Source of the DNA: Kitagawia praeruptora
Taxonomy: Eukaryota > Streptophyta > Magnoliopsida > Apiales > Apiaceae
Reading direction: 5' to 3'
NCBI GenBank assembly: GCA_037693485.1
Contig: CM075346.1
Location: forward strand, 94,284,501-94,348,500
DNA length: 64,000 bases
This document shows, one piece after another, positions 23,798 to 36,287 of this stretch. The translations under genes and the position numbers were made by a program. The notes beneath the pieces were generated by a model, which worked only from the letters and a program-made list of their open reading frames with translations, was not told the origin of the DNA and searched no databases. Every line of letters begins with the position of its first letter. Within the stretch, counting starts at the first letter, position 1.

Positions 23798-25577
23798 TGT
23801 TATACCCAAATTTGACATAATAATTATCCTGATTTAATTAGCAGAATTAATGGTTCGTTATCCACAATGGGCCTCGAAGATGGCAATTGGGTCATTGAAG
23901 CCCACTATTGGAATCAGCCCAGCATAGCTACAGGGCCACCTCGCTCTCTATCAAATATAAGGGATCGCTTCGTTGACATATCCCTCTCTGGGATCGCCTC
24001 TCAATGAGATCGCTTCTACAAACTAACACGGGATAACTATCTCATTCTCTACTAGAAGGCTCATAGCTAGATCGCTCGAGATCATATGAGTATCTATACA
24101 TACTTGGGTCCTCTTCGCATGACTCGATCCCTCGAGGTCGCATGCCAGGTCTGTGCTACTTCTCTACTAGCCTCGCTTGGAAGGTCACATCCTCGTCCAT
24201 GCGAGACCATCGGTTTCCTTCTATAAACCACTACACCAAATATGGGCTGTTGCAACACCAAAAAAGTGTAATATTAGGCCCCAAAAATATTACAATAGAT
24301 GTTTATGCAACGCTTTTGCTAAAACTCGGTGTTGCATTTGCCGGCGTTGCAATAGCCTTCTATAGCAACGCTTTTTGAACTTATTGCAACGCTTTTAAAA
24401 GTATTACAAAAAGTGTTTGGTGTAGTTTTTTTTGTAACTTTTGTATGTTTTAGCAACATTTTGAATGTGTTACAACAGACTAATGCAACACTTTTTTGCA
24501 ACATTAATTGACTTAAAAATGTTACAAAGTAGGTTTATTGCAACATTTTTATGCATTTTGCAATACTTTTGGTTTTTTTTTACAACATTTATATGCAACA
24601 TTTTGGAACCTTTTGCAATACTTTTTGATATTTTAGCAACATTTTAATTACTATTGTAATACTTTTAAATTTAATTGGCAACACTTATTTGCAACACTTT
24701 TTATTAGTCCAAATTGCAATGTCCTGTTTGAAATATTAATATGCCTTGCACAAAAGAATACCAAAAATGACATATCAAATCCACAATGATAAATCCAAGA
24801 AGACAATGTCAATACAACCCAGACATAGTACATATGTCGACTAATTACATTGCAATTCTACTTTAAACTAAGTCTTTCAATTTTCAAAATACCAACTACT
24901 ACAAAAAAATGTCATTTTTTCAGACACCTTTCTTAAATGAACTCCATTTGTCTTCAACTGGAAAGTCCACAAAAGCTTCCAGCTTATTCGTTGTATGAAA
25001 ACCGCTTCAGATGAATAACCAAAATCTCTGGCAGCCTCCAAAGATCTATTTTTTTCCTGGCCTAGAGATGCTCCTTGCAGCTAGGGTAGTACCTAACATT
25101 AGATGTTAAAAAAATGAGAAAAAAAAAACATATAACATATAACCACTTCTTCCTTGTTTTAATGTCATTCGAGCTACTAGGTCTCAGTTATGAGTAAATA
25201 ACACTACTATTTGGGCCACATATTTGTCGCTAATAAAGGACCTTTCTTAGACTTTTGCTTACTACATATTTGTATACTGTGTAATATAGTGATGTAGGGA
25301 TCTAGTGATGTAATGTTCATAATGAAATGCAGCCATTTACTTCATATATCACAGTCCAAGAAGATTAGTGTTACTCAATCAAGAAGATTTCCCTACCTCC
25401 TTAATAGTAGCACCAGGAGAGGCCGAGCCTAATGCTTTCAGAAGTGATGCAAGTTTAGGCTGATATTTTCAGCTTTTCGTGCATAAACACTTGGCTTCTC
25501 TAGTTACCTAAATTATGATCTCACACTTGTTTTTCCAGAAAAAAAACGCTTATACGAATAAAAGGAAGACAACGTAC

Positions 25578-25925
25578 CTGGAGAGTCAGAGCACTGGTGT
25601 GCTTTGTGACCAAAAAGTTGGCCAAATTCACAAAATATGCAAGCACCGAGTTGAAAAGTAGGTACCACACAATCCTGAAATCAACGCTTACGAGACCTAA
25701 TGTAAATAAAGATAAAAAGATTCGATAGAAATTAGACTATTAAACAAACTGGAATCTGGTCCTTGGCAAGACTATATGCATTTTTGGAGATGGAAAAAAG
25801 ATGATGAAGCAAAAAATTACCGATCTGAAGAAAGCAAGACCCCTTGGAGCACTGTTTTGAGTGCTCTAGCTGCCGTAACACCAACACACATTATAAATCC
25901 AAATAGAATGAAACTTGGCTCCCCC
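25578..25925 (-). pseudogene. Captured fragments of a KT/KD-group nucleotide-sugar transporter-like gene
   Basis: Two exon-like pieces with splice borders. 25821-25925 encodes EPSFILFGFIMCVGVTAARA and then KTVLQGVLLSS. 25578-25674 encodes IVWYLLFNSVLAYFVNLANF and then LVTKHTSALTLQ. Both match, as I recall the family, consecutive transmembrane regions of plant drug/metabolite-superfamily transporters of the At3g11320 type. The 40-odd residues normally between them are absent, but splicing from one piece to the other would stay in frame. No start, no N-terminal half and no C-terminus are seen, so it is not a functional gene. Confidence 0.75.
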
Positions 25926-26612
25926 CTACAATATGTAATTGGAACATGAAATAGATTCAGAACGGGCACACAGTATTCTTGAATAATTATACTCTGATAA
26001 AAACATCACCATGTGGCCAGTATGTGACTATTAACGGGAAGCTCTTCAACCACACAACTAAAGCATAACAAATTTAGGCCTGTCTTATTGAAAAGTTTTA
26101 GATGAATTCAAAACCATGCGCTAAAATTGTGACAATTATAAGCATGTGAAGCAAGTAATAGTAAATTTTAAGTCATTTAAAAACTAAAAAGGAATTGTCA
26201 ACAGCTATGTAGCTCAATAATGAACAAGCTGTCATGTGACACATAGTTAAAAAGATTGGGTACTTAAATCCATAGTTGCTTAACAGATATTTGTTCATAA
26301 TCAGTATCAATATAAGAAGAGAGAGAGAAAGAGATCGATAAGTCTCCTGCATTTGTGATACTTTATTATATTCTGTCCATCATCAATTACTTTATAAGGT
26401 TCCTAAAATTTTAGGTTACAAGTGACATACAACTCACCTCAAGATTTGAAAAATCCCACTTGTATTGATAAACCAGGTCCAGTTGATCCATTGGTAAAAA
26501 AGAGGATGTAAAATCAGATTAAAAAAATGTATAGCAAATACATACATAACAGAACAGTTTAAAAGGAAAGACTGCGTGTTTGGCAACTATAATGTTCTTT
26601 GTGATCAGATAC

Positions 26613-26712
26613 CCACAGCTTGATTTTCTGGCTGATTCTCATGCATCACATCCTTAAAAGCAGGTAGCTCTTCATATGCCTTGTATAATCTTTTCAAAAG
26701 GGGGTAATCATT
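26613..26712 (-). pseudogene. Captured exon resembling a zeta-class glutathione transferase C-terminus
   Basis: An open exon with AG/GT borders encodes NDYPLLKRLYKAYEELPAFK and then DVMHENQPENQAV. The pattern resembles the last helix and tail of plant zeta GST (maleylacetoacetate isomerase), where ELPAFQ..LPEKQPDAP is usual. A second exon-like piece at 27531-27571 (VVALANQKLLGLNS) is not recognised. This would be a different donor gene from the transporter next to it. Confidence 0.5.
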
Positions 26713-28064
26713 CTGCACGAGATATTGAAAAGAGAAATCTTAATATCAGAAATCATTAATATTACAGCAGAATCTAGATAAATCTCGTCCTTGTGAGGCA
26801 GTTCAATATTTAATCATATGTACGTTTGTAACAACCAATAGCTTTTAACAAACAAAGAGAGCTACAGTATCAAGATATACAGAATATTACTAGTAAACTT
26901 TAAATGATTATGTGGGATCTCCCTGATGAAACCCTGGTGAATTATAATTTGTAAAAATTGTACAAGACAACCAGTACAGAACAGTTCCAAGCCCGATATT
27001 ACCAAGACAAGTTTATAGCTAATGATGAAGCATCTAAAATTTGAACGAACAAGTTTTGAGAAACAGATGATATGAAAAACTAAACAACTTCCGAGAAATG
27101 TCAATTCATGCGTGTCTGTGTTGCTTTGTTAAGCCATAGCCTATGGCATGTGGTGATTTGAAAAAGGCTATAATAACATGAACAGAGTACAACAAAGAAC
27201 AAACATCCTATGTGATACAATACATTTTCAAAATTATTCAAAATTAACACAAAATCCCCTCATATTAAACACAAAACTCCTACTAATTAGCACATAATCC
27301 TATTAATTAACACAAAATCTATAAATTAACACTAAACACCAGCTTTAATCCAACATACAATCGAAAATTTCACAGTATACAGGAAGACAGCAAAAGAAGT
27401 ATGATAGTAAAGGCAGACATATACATTGATCTTTTATAAGTTCCTTTAGCAGAAAATGATTGAGAGGTGGTTCATTAATATAGATAAAGTATAACAAAAG
27501 ACAATATAATAGATAAGTGGAACTTACTGAATTTAGGCCGAGCAATTTCTGGTTTGCAAGAGCCACAACCTGCAGGTGCCATATGATAATTTAAAATATG
27601 GGAACTCATACTTGCAGGCGTAGATCTGACCTACTAGTTATGTCAATTGAACTTTGTTCAAAAGTTTACCGAAAAGGCTTCATTAATTTCTTAGAAATTA
27701 ACTTGAGAAGCCTCTATACCAGCACTAGAAATAAGCACGGAACAAGAACCTTTACTCTCTCCTCTCCCAACTCCTCACTTCTTAAAACTCATAAAAATCA
27801 CAGCTTGAGAAAATTAACACAATATTAACACATATATCCAACCAAAAAAATCACAGCTTGAGAAAAACCTCCAAACTATGAGCATAAAATTAATTGTTAA
27901 CAAAATTAAAACAATATTAACACATATATCCAACTAATTAACATAAAAATCCAACAAAATTGACAAATAAAAGCTTTAATCGAACATAAAATCCAAAATA
28001 TTCACTTGCATACATATATATACATGTATAATCCATTACAATCGGAAAAAGATGGGTAATTTAC

Positions 28065-28275
28065 CTCTAATTGAAGCTTTGCTCAACTCTTTGCTCAAAT
28101 CTTGGCTCAATTAGGTTTGGAGTTTTGGGATTTTGCTCAATGGATTATATTTGAGATGAGAGATGTGTATTTGTGAGATAAAGAAAAGAGAGAGGCAGAG
28201 AGTGGCGAGGTCTGTAGAGTGGTGAGGTCGAGAGAGAGAGAGAGTGCTGTGAGAGAGAGAGAGAGACAGTGGTGG
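28065..28275 (-). other. Captured gene-leader-like segment with CT microsatellite inside the CACTA element
   Basis: On the - strand this is CT-repeat rich (about 28180-28265), followed by an AAGCTTCAATTAGAG/GTAAAT donor-like border near 28065. It looks like a transcribed 5' leader and first intron of a cellular gene, upstream of the captured exons. No ATG-initiated coding exon is recognisable. Confidence 0.4.
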
Positions 28276-28933
28276 CGGTGGGTTTGTTTTTTGTTATAAT
28301 GTTGTGTAAAAAATATTTTGATACTAACATTTACCTTTTTTATCCCGCCCAATGAAAAAATTAAATTCCCGCCTATAATTTTCGGTAAGCTATTGTAACA
28401 TTTTTACTAAGTGTTGCAATTGTTCTAAAATTTCAAAATGATCTTTTTGCTTGCAACACTTTTCGTATTTCTTGTAACATTTTTAAAAATATTGCAATAG
28501 ACTACCAAGTTTTGTGTCTATTGTAACACTTTTTGTAACACATTTATATATTGGTGTTGCAATAGGCCATATTTGGTGTAGTGAACCATGGATCATGGAT
28601 AGGATCAATGACTCATGGCCATGTCAGCCCTAATCTAATGGGCTTGGGCCATGACTTATCTACTAAAACCCTAGCCCATCTAGGTAACTTGTTTTCTAAG
28701 AACTACGTACGGGTTGATCCCTAAAAATAGGGTACGTAGGCACCTTGATAGGGAGGAGAAACAGTTCACCCCTGAAAATCACCTATCAAGTTTAGCCACA
28801 CCTATACACACAAACCCTAATCACAATTCTTCTTATAGCAAAATATCCGTATTTTCCTCCGTAAATCCAGCAACCTCCATAAATATTGTTATACCAATAT
28901 TCTCCCTGTAACTTTTGGCGCTAGAAGGAGGGG

Positions 28934-30814
28934 CTAGTCATTGATTGGGAGAACGATGACTAAATCACACAAGAAGAAAAATGGGGAAGGAGAGACTCCG
29001 GGATCACATAGGAGAAATAAGGATGACCCCTAGAAGAAGAATCCACCAGAGAGCGAGGCGCGTAAAGATGGGATCGAGGATGAGTTTGAGAAGGAGCAAA
29101 CACCCCATGTCCAACCGGTGGCTTTAACTGGCGAAGTCATGTCATTTTTGAAAGGCCTCGGTGATCAACTGATCGAGGTAAAGGAAAAGATGGCTATGAT
29201 GGAGAAGCGACATAGTTCTAGAGGCTTCAAGAGGAATACAAGGACAGGGGATCGAACTCATCAAGCAGAAAGTAGCAAGGGCCCCAACAAGAAGTTAATT
29301 GGGGACTTTGATGATGTGGTGACAGACCAAACGAACCCCGACTGGAACGAGGAGGAAGCTACTATGGATAAGGAGGGGTCGAAGGCGAAGCCCGCCTCAT
29401 CTGAAGGAAGATCCGTTAGTGTCTTTGACCGAGTTGGAAATAAACTCAGCGAGCACGATCTCCGTCTCAAATTGGAGAAACTCAGAGCAACTCCAACCCA
29501 TCACTAAATCACTATAATAGTGATGGATATAGTGTCAAACTCACTCCAATGCAACACTATTTTAGTGACCCAAGATAACCAAATAAGTTTTGGGTCACCA
29601 AATTTGGTGATAAAAGTACATTTGGTGATCCTTGGTCACCAAATTTGGTGACTTTCAAAATTCCAACAATACCCCTATATTTGTTAACAAAACAATTTTT
29701 TTCCATGTATGTCCTACTATTTGTTCTTGTAATTTTTCCCATATTTTTTTCAACTTACTTGTTCTTGTAATTTTTAACTTTCAATTTTTATCAATTGAAA
29801 CTTCTTTACTTCTTAGCTCTTGCTAATTCTAAAATTTTTTTTTTTTAATTTTAAACTTTCACACAAAAACTTGAAAAAAATTCTTAATCATGAACTATAA
29901 ACAACACACCAAATGTAATTATAAAAATAACATCATAATGATAAATAAGAAGTTGCAAAATAATAATTTTACCTAACTTATAATACATATAAATAAATTA
30001 ACTAAGTTTTAACCATAGCTAATCTTCTGAAAAATCATCATGGAGCTTCCAAACTTTTGCAAATAATTATACATTTAAATAAATAAATTAAGTTTTAACC
30101 ATAGCTAAACTTTTGCACCGCATATATTCTGTTTTGTTTGATGTTTGACAACTCACGTAGGAACCTGCCAATTATATAAATAATTCAGTGGTAACTATGT
30201 TGTTTGATAAAACTACATCTTTTTTTAATATCTACCGACGGAGATTTTGCCAATATTTTACACCGCTTGAGATTAACATTACAATTTAAAATATAATAGA
30301 TATTAATAATGTAAAAAATGAACAGAGTTAGAATATTCTATTTTATTGGTGAAAGATTCTTTTTAGTGTCAAGTATAGTGATCATGGGTTGGAGTGCATT
30401 TTATCAATGGTGTAATTTTGTCACCAAAATAGTGTCCTTAGGACACTATTTTAGTGTCTTGGGTTGGAGATGGTCTCAAAGCTAGTAAGGATGGAGGATC
30501 TAAAAACAAAAGCAAGGGCTCTCATCGACCCTTATCCCCTCGAAAAGATCGTGAGCGGTCATATCAGCGCAATGACAGACCCCCCCTCTCCTCATAGAGA
30601 GCGCGAGCGGTCCCATCATCGCGATGACAGACCCCCGTCTCATCGAGATCGCGAGCGGTCCCAACACCGTGAGGAGGAATGTAAAAAGAAGGATCATAGA
30701 AATGATCAAGAAGAGTCTAGCATCCCAAAGAAGACTCAATCTCATCATGCGAGCACTGGAGAAAAGAAAGATGGAAACAAAGAGGTCAAAATTGGGGACT
30801 ATAAGCTGGAGTAA
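28934..30814 (+). pseudogene. Gypsy gag 5' part, broken by a DNA transposon, a frameshift and a stop
   Basis: Coding DNA runs through 29118-29484, is split by 29485-30475, and resumes at 30479 in a compatible frame (EKL then KASKDGG). It encodes an Arg/Ser/Glu-rich region with repeated RERS-type units (about 30555-30680) built on a 45-50-bp tandem repeat. A frameshift lies within the C-run near 30581-30600 and a TAA at 30812-30814 interrupts the link to the main gag block. Part of the Tat-type gag N-terminal extension. Confidence 0.75.
29485..30475. mobile_element. PIF/Harbinger-like non-autonomous element in gag
   Basis: Termini GAGCAACTCCAACCCA and (inverse) GACCATCTCCAACCCA match at 14 of 16 positions, with the 3-bp duplication TCA on both sides (29482-29484, 30476-30478). 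Removing the element and one TCA restores an open gag frame. Subterminal CACTATTTTAGTG-type palindromes recur on both sides. No transposase ORF. Confidence 0.82.
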
Positions 30815-32110
30815 TTGAAAAAGGCATTGGATGCGATGAGTAATGAGAAAGGGATTTTCAGCAATATGGGCTTCTCCTCACCTTTCACTCATGAAATTCG
30901 CACTGCTCCACTGCCAGCAGTGTTTCGAGGTCATCACTCTGACATGACCTATAATGGGGAGACTGACCCAGCCGAGTTTGTTATTCGGTTCAATAATGAG
31001 ATGGACGTGTATCAAGTGTCCCATTTAGCGAGGTGTAGGCTATTTGCAGCTTCGTTAAGGGGAAGTGCCCAGCAATGGTTTTCGAAGCTAGGATCCCTAG
31101 TTGTCATAGATTCTTGGGAACAGTTCGTGGACATCTTCATCAAACAGTTCCAATCTTCAATGCTCTATGCACCTCCTGTGTCCACATTGGCAAACATAAA
31201 ACAGAAGGAAGGAGAAACTCTGCATGATTACTTCAAGAAGTTCAATGCTGAAGTGCCTCGCGTGCGAGGTGCAAATGATGAGGTTGTGAAGAATTTCCTT
31301 ATTGCTGGGGTGAGGGAAAGAACTAAATTCTGGGAGAAACTACAGGAGCAAACCCCTGGCACACTTTCGGAGTTGCACAGGGTTGCTGAGCCCTTCACGC
31401 GCGTAGAGAAATCACTAGCGGATCTCAAAAGAAATAGTGAAAGAAGAAGCAGTGGAAATGGAGGCAGGGGAGTGAAAAGGAAGAATTCTCTGAGCCCAAG
31501 GCGAAGACGGGATCGCAGCCCTAGCCGGAAGAGGAGGGATCGTGACTTCATAAGGCGATCCCCTCCTCGAGATCGCTCCGCAAGAAGCGAAGAAAAGTTT
31601 GTCCCTCTGGTTGCCTCGATTGATCACATCTATGCAATCAATTCAAACACAGGGGTGTTCAAGAGACCCACACCAATGGGTTCAAGAGGAACTTCAGACA
31701 CAAGCAAATTTTGTGCCTTCTATGAACAAGCAGGACATCATACTAACAATTGTTGGCAGCTTAAGCAGCAAATTGATCAGTTGATCCGAGATGGAAAATT
31801 AACTGAGTGGGCGGTTCTTGAAGTAAAAAAACATCAAAGTGATTCGGTTAAACCAGGTTTGGGGTATCATGTTGTGCCACATGAGAGGCAAGATGAACCT
31901 CGCAAAGACAAGGAAGAGCGAGCTGAAAGTATTCATGTAATCATTGGAGGCCCCCACATTGGGGGAGAAAGTAACAAAGCTAGGGAGAGATATGCACGCG
32001 AGGCCAGGGAGCGACCTCTCACTAATGTGCACCATCTACAAGAACGACCCCCAAAGTTGTTCAAAGAAGAAGATACAAACATCATGTTTACAGAGGAAGA
32101 TGCGAAGTAG
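30815..32110 (+). pseudogene. Gypsy gag main block (capsid and zinc knuckle)
   Basis: A 431-codon open stretch. The retrotransposon gag (capsid-like) fold region lies in about residues 35-150, with YNGETDPAEFVIRFNNEM and AASLRGSAQQWFSKL. A basic Arg/Ser region follows (about 200-265), and then a degenerate CCHC-like knuckle CAFYEQAGHHTNNC. It ends at TAG 32108-32110, after which the same frame continues into protease. The stop fits a CAG-to-TAG change. The product would be the structural protein of virus-like particles. Confidence 0.88.
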
Positions 32111-35100
32111 GTTCATCATCCCCATTCTGATGCACTTGTGGTTCGAGTTTGCATTAGATCCCAGAACGTTTATAGGGTCCTTGTTGATAATGGGAGTGCT
32201 GTGAACATTCTTACATATGAAGTCTACAAAAAGATGGGATATGTTGATAAGGATCTTATACCCACGGTGGGTTACCTTTATGGGTTCACTGGAGCATCTG
32301 TTAGTGTGAAGGGCCTCGTTTGACTTCCCATCACTTTAGGGGACGAGCCCTGCATCACCACACAGATCGCTGACTTCATGGTAGTAGATCAACCATCTGC
32401 TTACAATGCCATAGTGGGGAGGCCCATCCTAAAAGAAATGAGGGTGGTGACGTCTATCTACCATCTCTCTATGAAGTTTCCCACCCCACATGGAGTTGGT
32501 TGTGTAAAAGGAATTCAACATGAATCTCGTGAATGTTATAATAATGCTTTAAAGGCAGCAGAAAAGGGAGGTGGCTCTGTGTCAGGAAAAATGGAATGCA
32601 ATATAATATCAATTGAAGAACTCCCAGATGATTACTTTGAAGGCTTGGGTATTCAGGTGGAACCAATCCCAGGGGCCCTCATGTTGGAGGCCTCGCAGCC
32701 TGTGTTGGTTCTCCAAGAGGGGATCGTTGAGGAGGTTAGTGACGATGAGGAGAGCCCTGAACAAGCTACAGTGCGAGCCCGAAAGGGGAAGTGGGTACGC
32801 AAGGAAACTTCAACTTTGGTGGACCTGCCCAATGGAATAACTCAGGTGACTATAATAATAAATGAATACGGTCATGTGGGAGCGATCCCAGCTACAGAAA
32901 CAATGGCGGCTTCACCACAAAATGGAGTCACACGAAGAAATGAAGTAGAGTCTAGCACGGCTCGCGGATTCGAGCTCGATCTGGATCCTCGCATCCCAGA
33001 ATATGCTGAACGAGCCGGAGCTGCAGAAGATACCATCCCTATCCTGGTTGATGCCAAAGAACCGTCCAAGGTGCTGAAGGTCGGGTCGCAACTTAACCCT
33101 GGGCTTCGCGAGAGGCTTGTCAATTTTCTCAGAGACAATTTGGATGTGTTTGCTTGGTCCCATGAAGATATGATTGGGATTGATCCTAATGTCATGTGCC
33201 ACAAGCTTAACTTAGATCCAAACAAAAAAGGAATTAGGCAAAAGAGATGGCCCATAAGTGGTGAGCGAGCCGAGGCACTTAAAGAAGAGGTCGACAGACT
33301 CCTCGAGGTCGGCTTCGTTAGGGAATCTTTCTACCCTCACTGGCTCGCGAACCCTGTTCTTGTGAAGAAACCCAATGGAAAGTGGAGAACATGTGTGGAT
33401 TTTACCGATCTCAACAAACACTGTCCCAAGGATAGTTTTCCACTTCCAAGGATCGATCAGTTGGTGGATTCAACAGCTGGGCACGTACTTCTTAGCTTTA
33501 TGGATGCCTATTCGGGGTACAATCAAATACCAATGTATGGCCCTGATCAGGAACACACCTCGTTCATCACTGATAGGGGTCTCTACTGTTACATAGGTAT
33601 GCCCTTCGGTCTTTTCAATGCTGGGGCCACTTATCAACGGCTCGTTAATATGATGTTCGAGAAACAAATTGGGAAAATAATGGAAGTGTATGTAGATGAC
33701 ATGCTGGTAAAATCTAAAGAAGCTAGGGATCACATCACTCACTTTGCAGAGATGTTTGACATACTGAGGAAGTACAAGATGAAGCTCAACCCCCAAAAAT
33801 GTGTGTTTGGGGTTGAATCGGGGAAATTTCTAGGGTTCATTGTCAACCACAGAGGCATCGAGGCCAACCCAGCAAAAATAAAGGCCTTAATAGAAATGAG
33901 ATCGCCCAGAAATGTGAAGGAAGTACAAAGCCTCACAGGAAGGATAGCAGCTCTTAATAGATTTGTTTCAAAATCATCAGACAAGTGCCAAGAGTTCTTC
34001 AAGGCAATCAAGAAGGTTGGAAAGGATTTTGAATGGACCCCGCAGTACGAGGAGGCATTTCAAAAGATCAAGGAGCATTTGGGGTTGCCACCTCTGCTCT
34101 CCAAGCCTCGTGAGGGAGAGACACTCATTGTATACCTCGCGGTGTCAGAACATGCGATCAGTGCTGTTTTATTTTGCGAGGAGGAAAAAGTTCAATATCC
34201 TGTCTACTATGTTAGTCGAAGAATGTTAGATGCAGAAACTCGCTACACCAATATGGAGAAACTCGCCTATGCCCTGGTATTGGCCTCGCGAAAATTGAGG
34301 CCATATTTTTAGGCTCACAAAATTGAGGTTCGCACATCTTATCCTCTAAGGCAAGTGATGCACAAGCCAGAAACATCAGGAAGGCTCTTGCAGTGGATTG
34401 TGGAACTAAGTCAATTTGACATTGAATATAAGCCACGAGGGCCTCTAAAGGGTCAGGCCCTAGCAGATTTCATACTTGAGTTTCCTCCCTACATTGAACA
34501 AGGCTCTTGGGCTCTCATACCGATCCCTGAAAAGGTCAGTAGAGAGGTCAAAACTGAAAATTCGGCCTCGTGGTGGGAACTTTATGTGGATGGTGCCTCT
34601 AATAAGGAAGGAGCTGGAGCAGGGATCGAACTTGTTACTCCCGAGGGTCGCAAGATACGCAGTGCAGTTCATTTTTCGTTTGGAACATCTAACAATGCAG
34701 CTGAATACGAAGCCCTGATCATTGGCCTCAAACTTGCAATTGAAATGAAAGTTGAAAATCTTAATGCGTACAGTGATTCTATGCTGATCACAGGCCACAT
34801 TGGATGCGGTTGGCAAGCTAGGGGGCCTCAAATCGAACTCTATTTGCGATGTGTGCAGAGATTGATGAAATCGTTCAAACAAGTCAAGGTGGAATTTATC
34901 AGGAGGGCAAAAAATCAAGGTGTCGATGCCCTAGCAAAAGTAGGCTCGCGTCGCGAAGCCACTTTACTTGGGGTTATACCATTGGAAATTCAAACCAAGC
35001 CTAGTGTCCCTGAAGAGTTTATTATGGAAGTCGCGAGCTCAGAACCAACATGGATGGCCCCTATATGGGAGTATGTGAAGAATGGGGTACTACCTCAGGA

Positions 35101-36287
35101 TAAAAAGGAAGCAAGGAAGGTCAAGTATCAGGCTGCTCGCTATGTTATTTATGACGAGGCCCTATATCGAAGAGGGTTCAACATTCCACTCTTAAGATGT
35201 GTAGATGGCGATGAATGTAACTATATCTTGAGAGAGGTCCACGAAGGTATATGTGGAAATCACTCGGGGGGTAGTTCGCTGGCACAAAAGATTCTTCGTC
35301 AAGGATATTTTTGGCCCACACTAAAAAAAAGATGCTTTTGAGTTCTCAAGGAAATGTGATGCCTGTCAAAGGATCGCTAACTTCAGCAATGCACTGGTTT
35401 CTCAGCTCACCTCGCTCACGAGCCCATGGCCCTTTGCTCTGTGGGGTATTGATCTAATTGGGGAATTACCCAAAGCTAAAGGGGGAGTTAAGTACGCAAT
35501 GGTGATAGTAGATTATTTCACTAAGTGGGCCGAGGCTGAGCCACTTGCAACAATCACTGCCAAGAAGCTAAAGGACTTTGTATACAGAGCAATCGTGTGT
35601 CGCTACGGGATCCCTTATCAACTCATATCAGATAATGGGAAACAATTTGATAGCAAGGAGATGAAGGAATTCTGTGAGAATTTGGGGATCAAGAAAAGTT
35701 TTTCAACTGTTAGCCATCCTCAGACAAATGGCCAAACTGAGGCTATCAATAAGATAATCAAGCATACTTTAAAGGCGAAGCTAGAAGAAAGCAAGGGTAA
35801 TTGGCCTGAAGAATTACCAAGGGTCTTGTGGTCATACAACACGACCCCAAGGACCACTACTGGAGAGACCCCATTTTCTTTGACCTATGGATGCGAGGCC
35901 ATGGTCCCAGTGGAGGTTGGTTCGGGATCGTTTAGAAGGGAACACTATGACCCTGAGTCTAATGAAGTCAATCATATGCTCTATTTGGATATGATTGAAG
36001 AAACAAGAAGCGAGGCCCAGCTACGCCTCGCAGCTTACCAACAAAGGACCGCAAGGTACTACAATGGAAAGGTCAAGGTGCGATCCCTACGTACAGGGGA
36101 CCTAGTACTCAGAAGGGTCATGCCTAACACTAGGGTCCCGGGTCATGGAGTTTTCGGTGCTAATTGGGAAGGACCCTACAAGATCTATGCAACTCTGTCA
36201 GAAGGTACTTATTATCTCACTGACATGGAGGACATTGTTATTCCGCGAGCTTGGAACGCGGAACACTTGAGAAAATACTACCAGTAA
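32111..36287 (+). pseudogene. Gypsy pol: protease, RT, two RNase H domains, integrase (several breaks)
   Basis: The protease motif VDNGSAVNIL lies near 32185. RT runs at about 33230-33850, with FPLPRIDQLVD and the catalytic YVDD near 33690. The classical RNase H at about 34100-34320 is followed by a linker. A second, archaeal-type RNase H lies at about 34570-34950 (WELYVDGASNKEGAGAG, NNAAEYEALIIGL, DSMLITG). Integrase starts with an HHCC zinc region at about 35235-35375 and has a catalytic core with GIDLIGE, SDNGKQF and SHPQTNGQTEAINK. Breaks are TGA 32321-32323, TAG 34310-34312, and a +1 shift in the A-run at about 35323-35330, all outside the catalytic motifs. The dual RNase H is diagnostic for the Tat group. 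Confidence 0.92.

Larger units (their letters stand above)
24229..28583. mobile_element. CACTA element carrying host-gene fragments (Pack-type)
   Basis: Termini CACTACACCAAATATGG and its inverse (CCATATTTGGTGTAGTG), a 3-bp duplication AAC (24226-24228, 28584-28586), and subterminal arrays of GCAACACTTTTT-type words on both sides are classic for CACTA. The empty site ATAAACCATGG is intact in the 3' LTR near 40540. No TNPA/TNPD-type transposase is present, so it must be mobilised in trans. The interior contains intron-bearing fragments of cellular genes on the - strand. Confidence 0.94.
23798..28913 (+). repeat. 5' LTR of the gypsy element, split by a CACTA insertion
   Basis: 23798-24228 and 28587-28913 are the two halves (758 bp without the insertion). 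The final base reads T where the 3' LTR has A. The TATA-like box CTATAAATA of the 3' LTR reads CTAAAAATA here (28721-28729), so promoter strength may be reduced. TTTTGGCGCTAGAAGG directly after the LTR is the probable primer-binding site; I do not assign the tRNA. Confidence 0.93.

Noticed and set aside
24229..28583. CACTA element as autonomous
   Set aside because: No transposase-like coding region could be found on either strand; only captured gene pieces.
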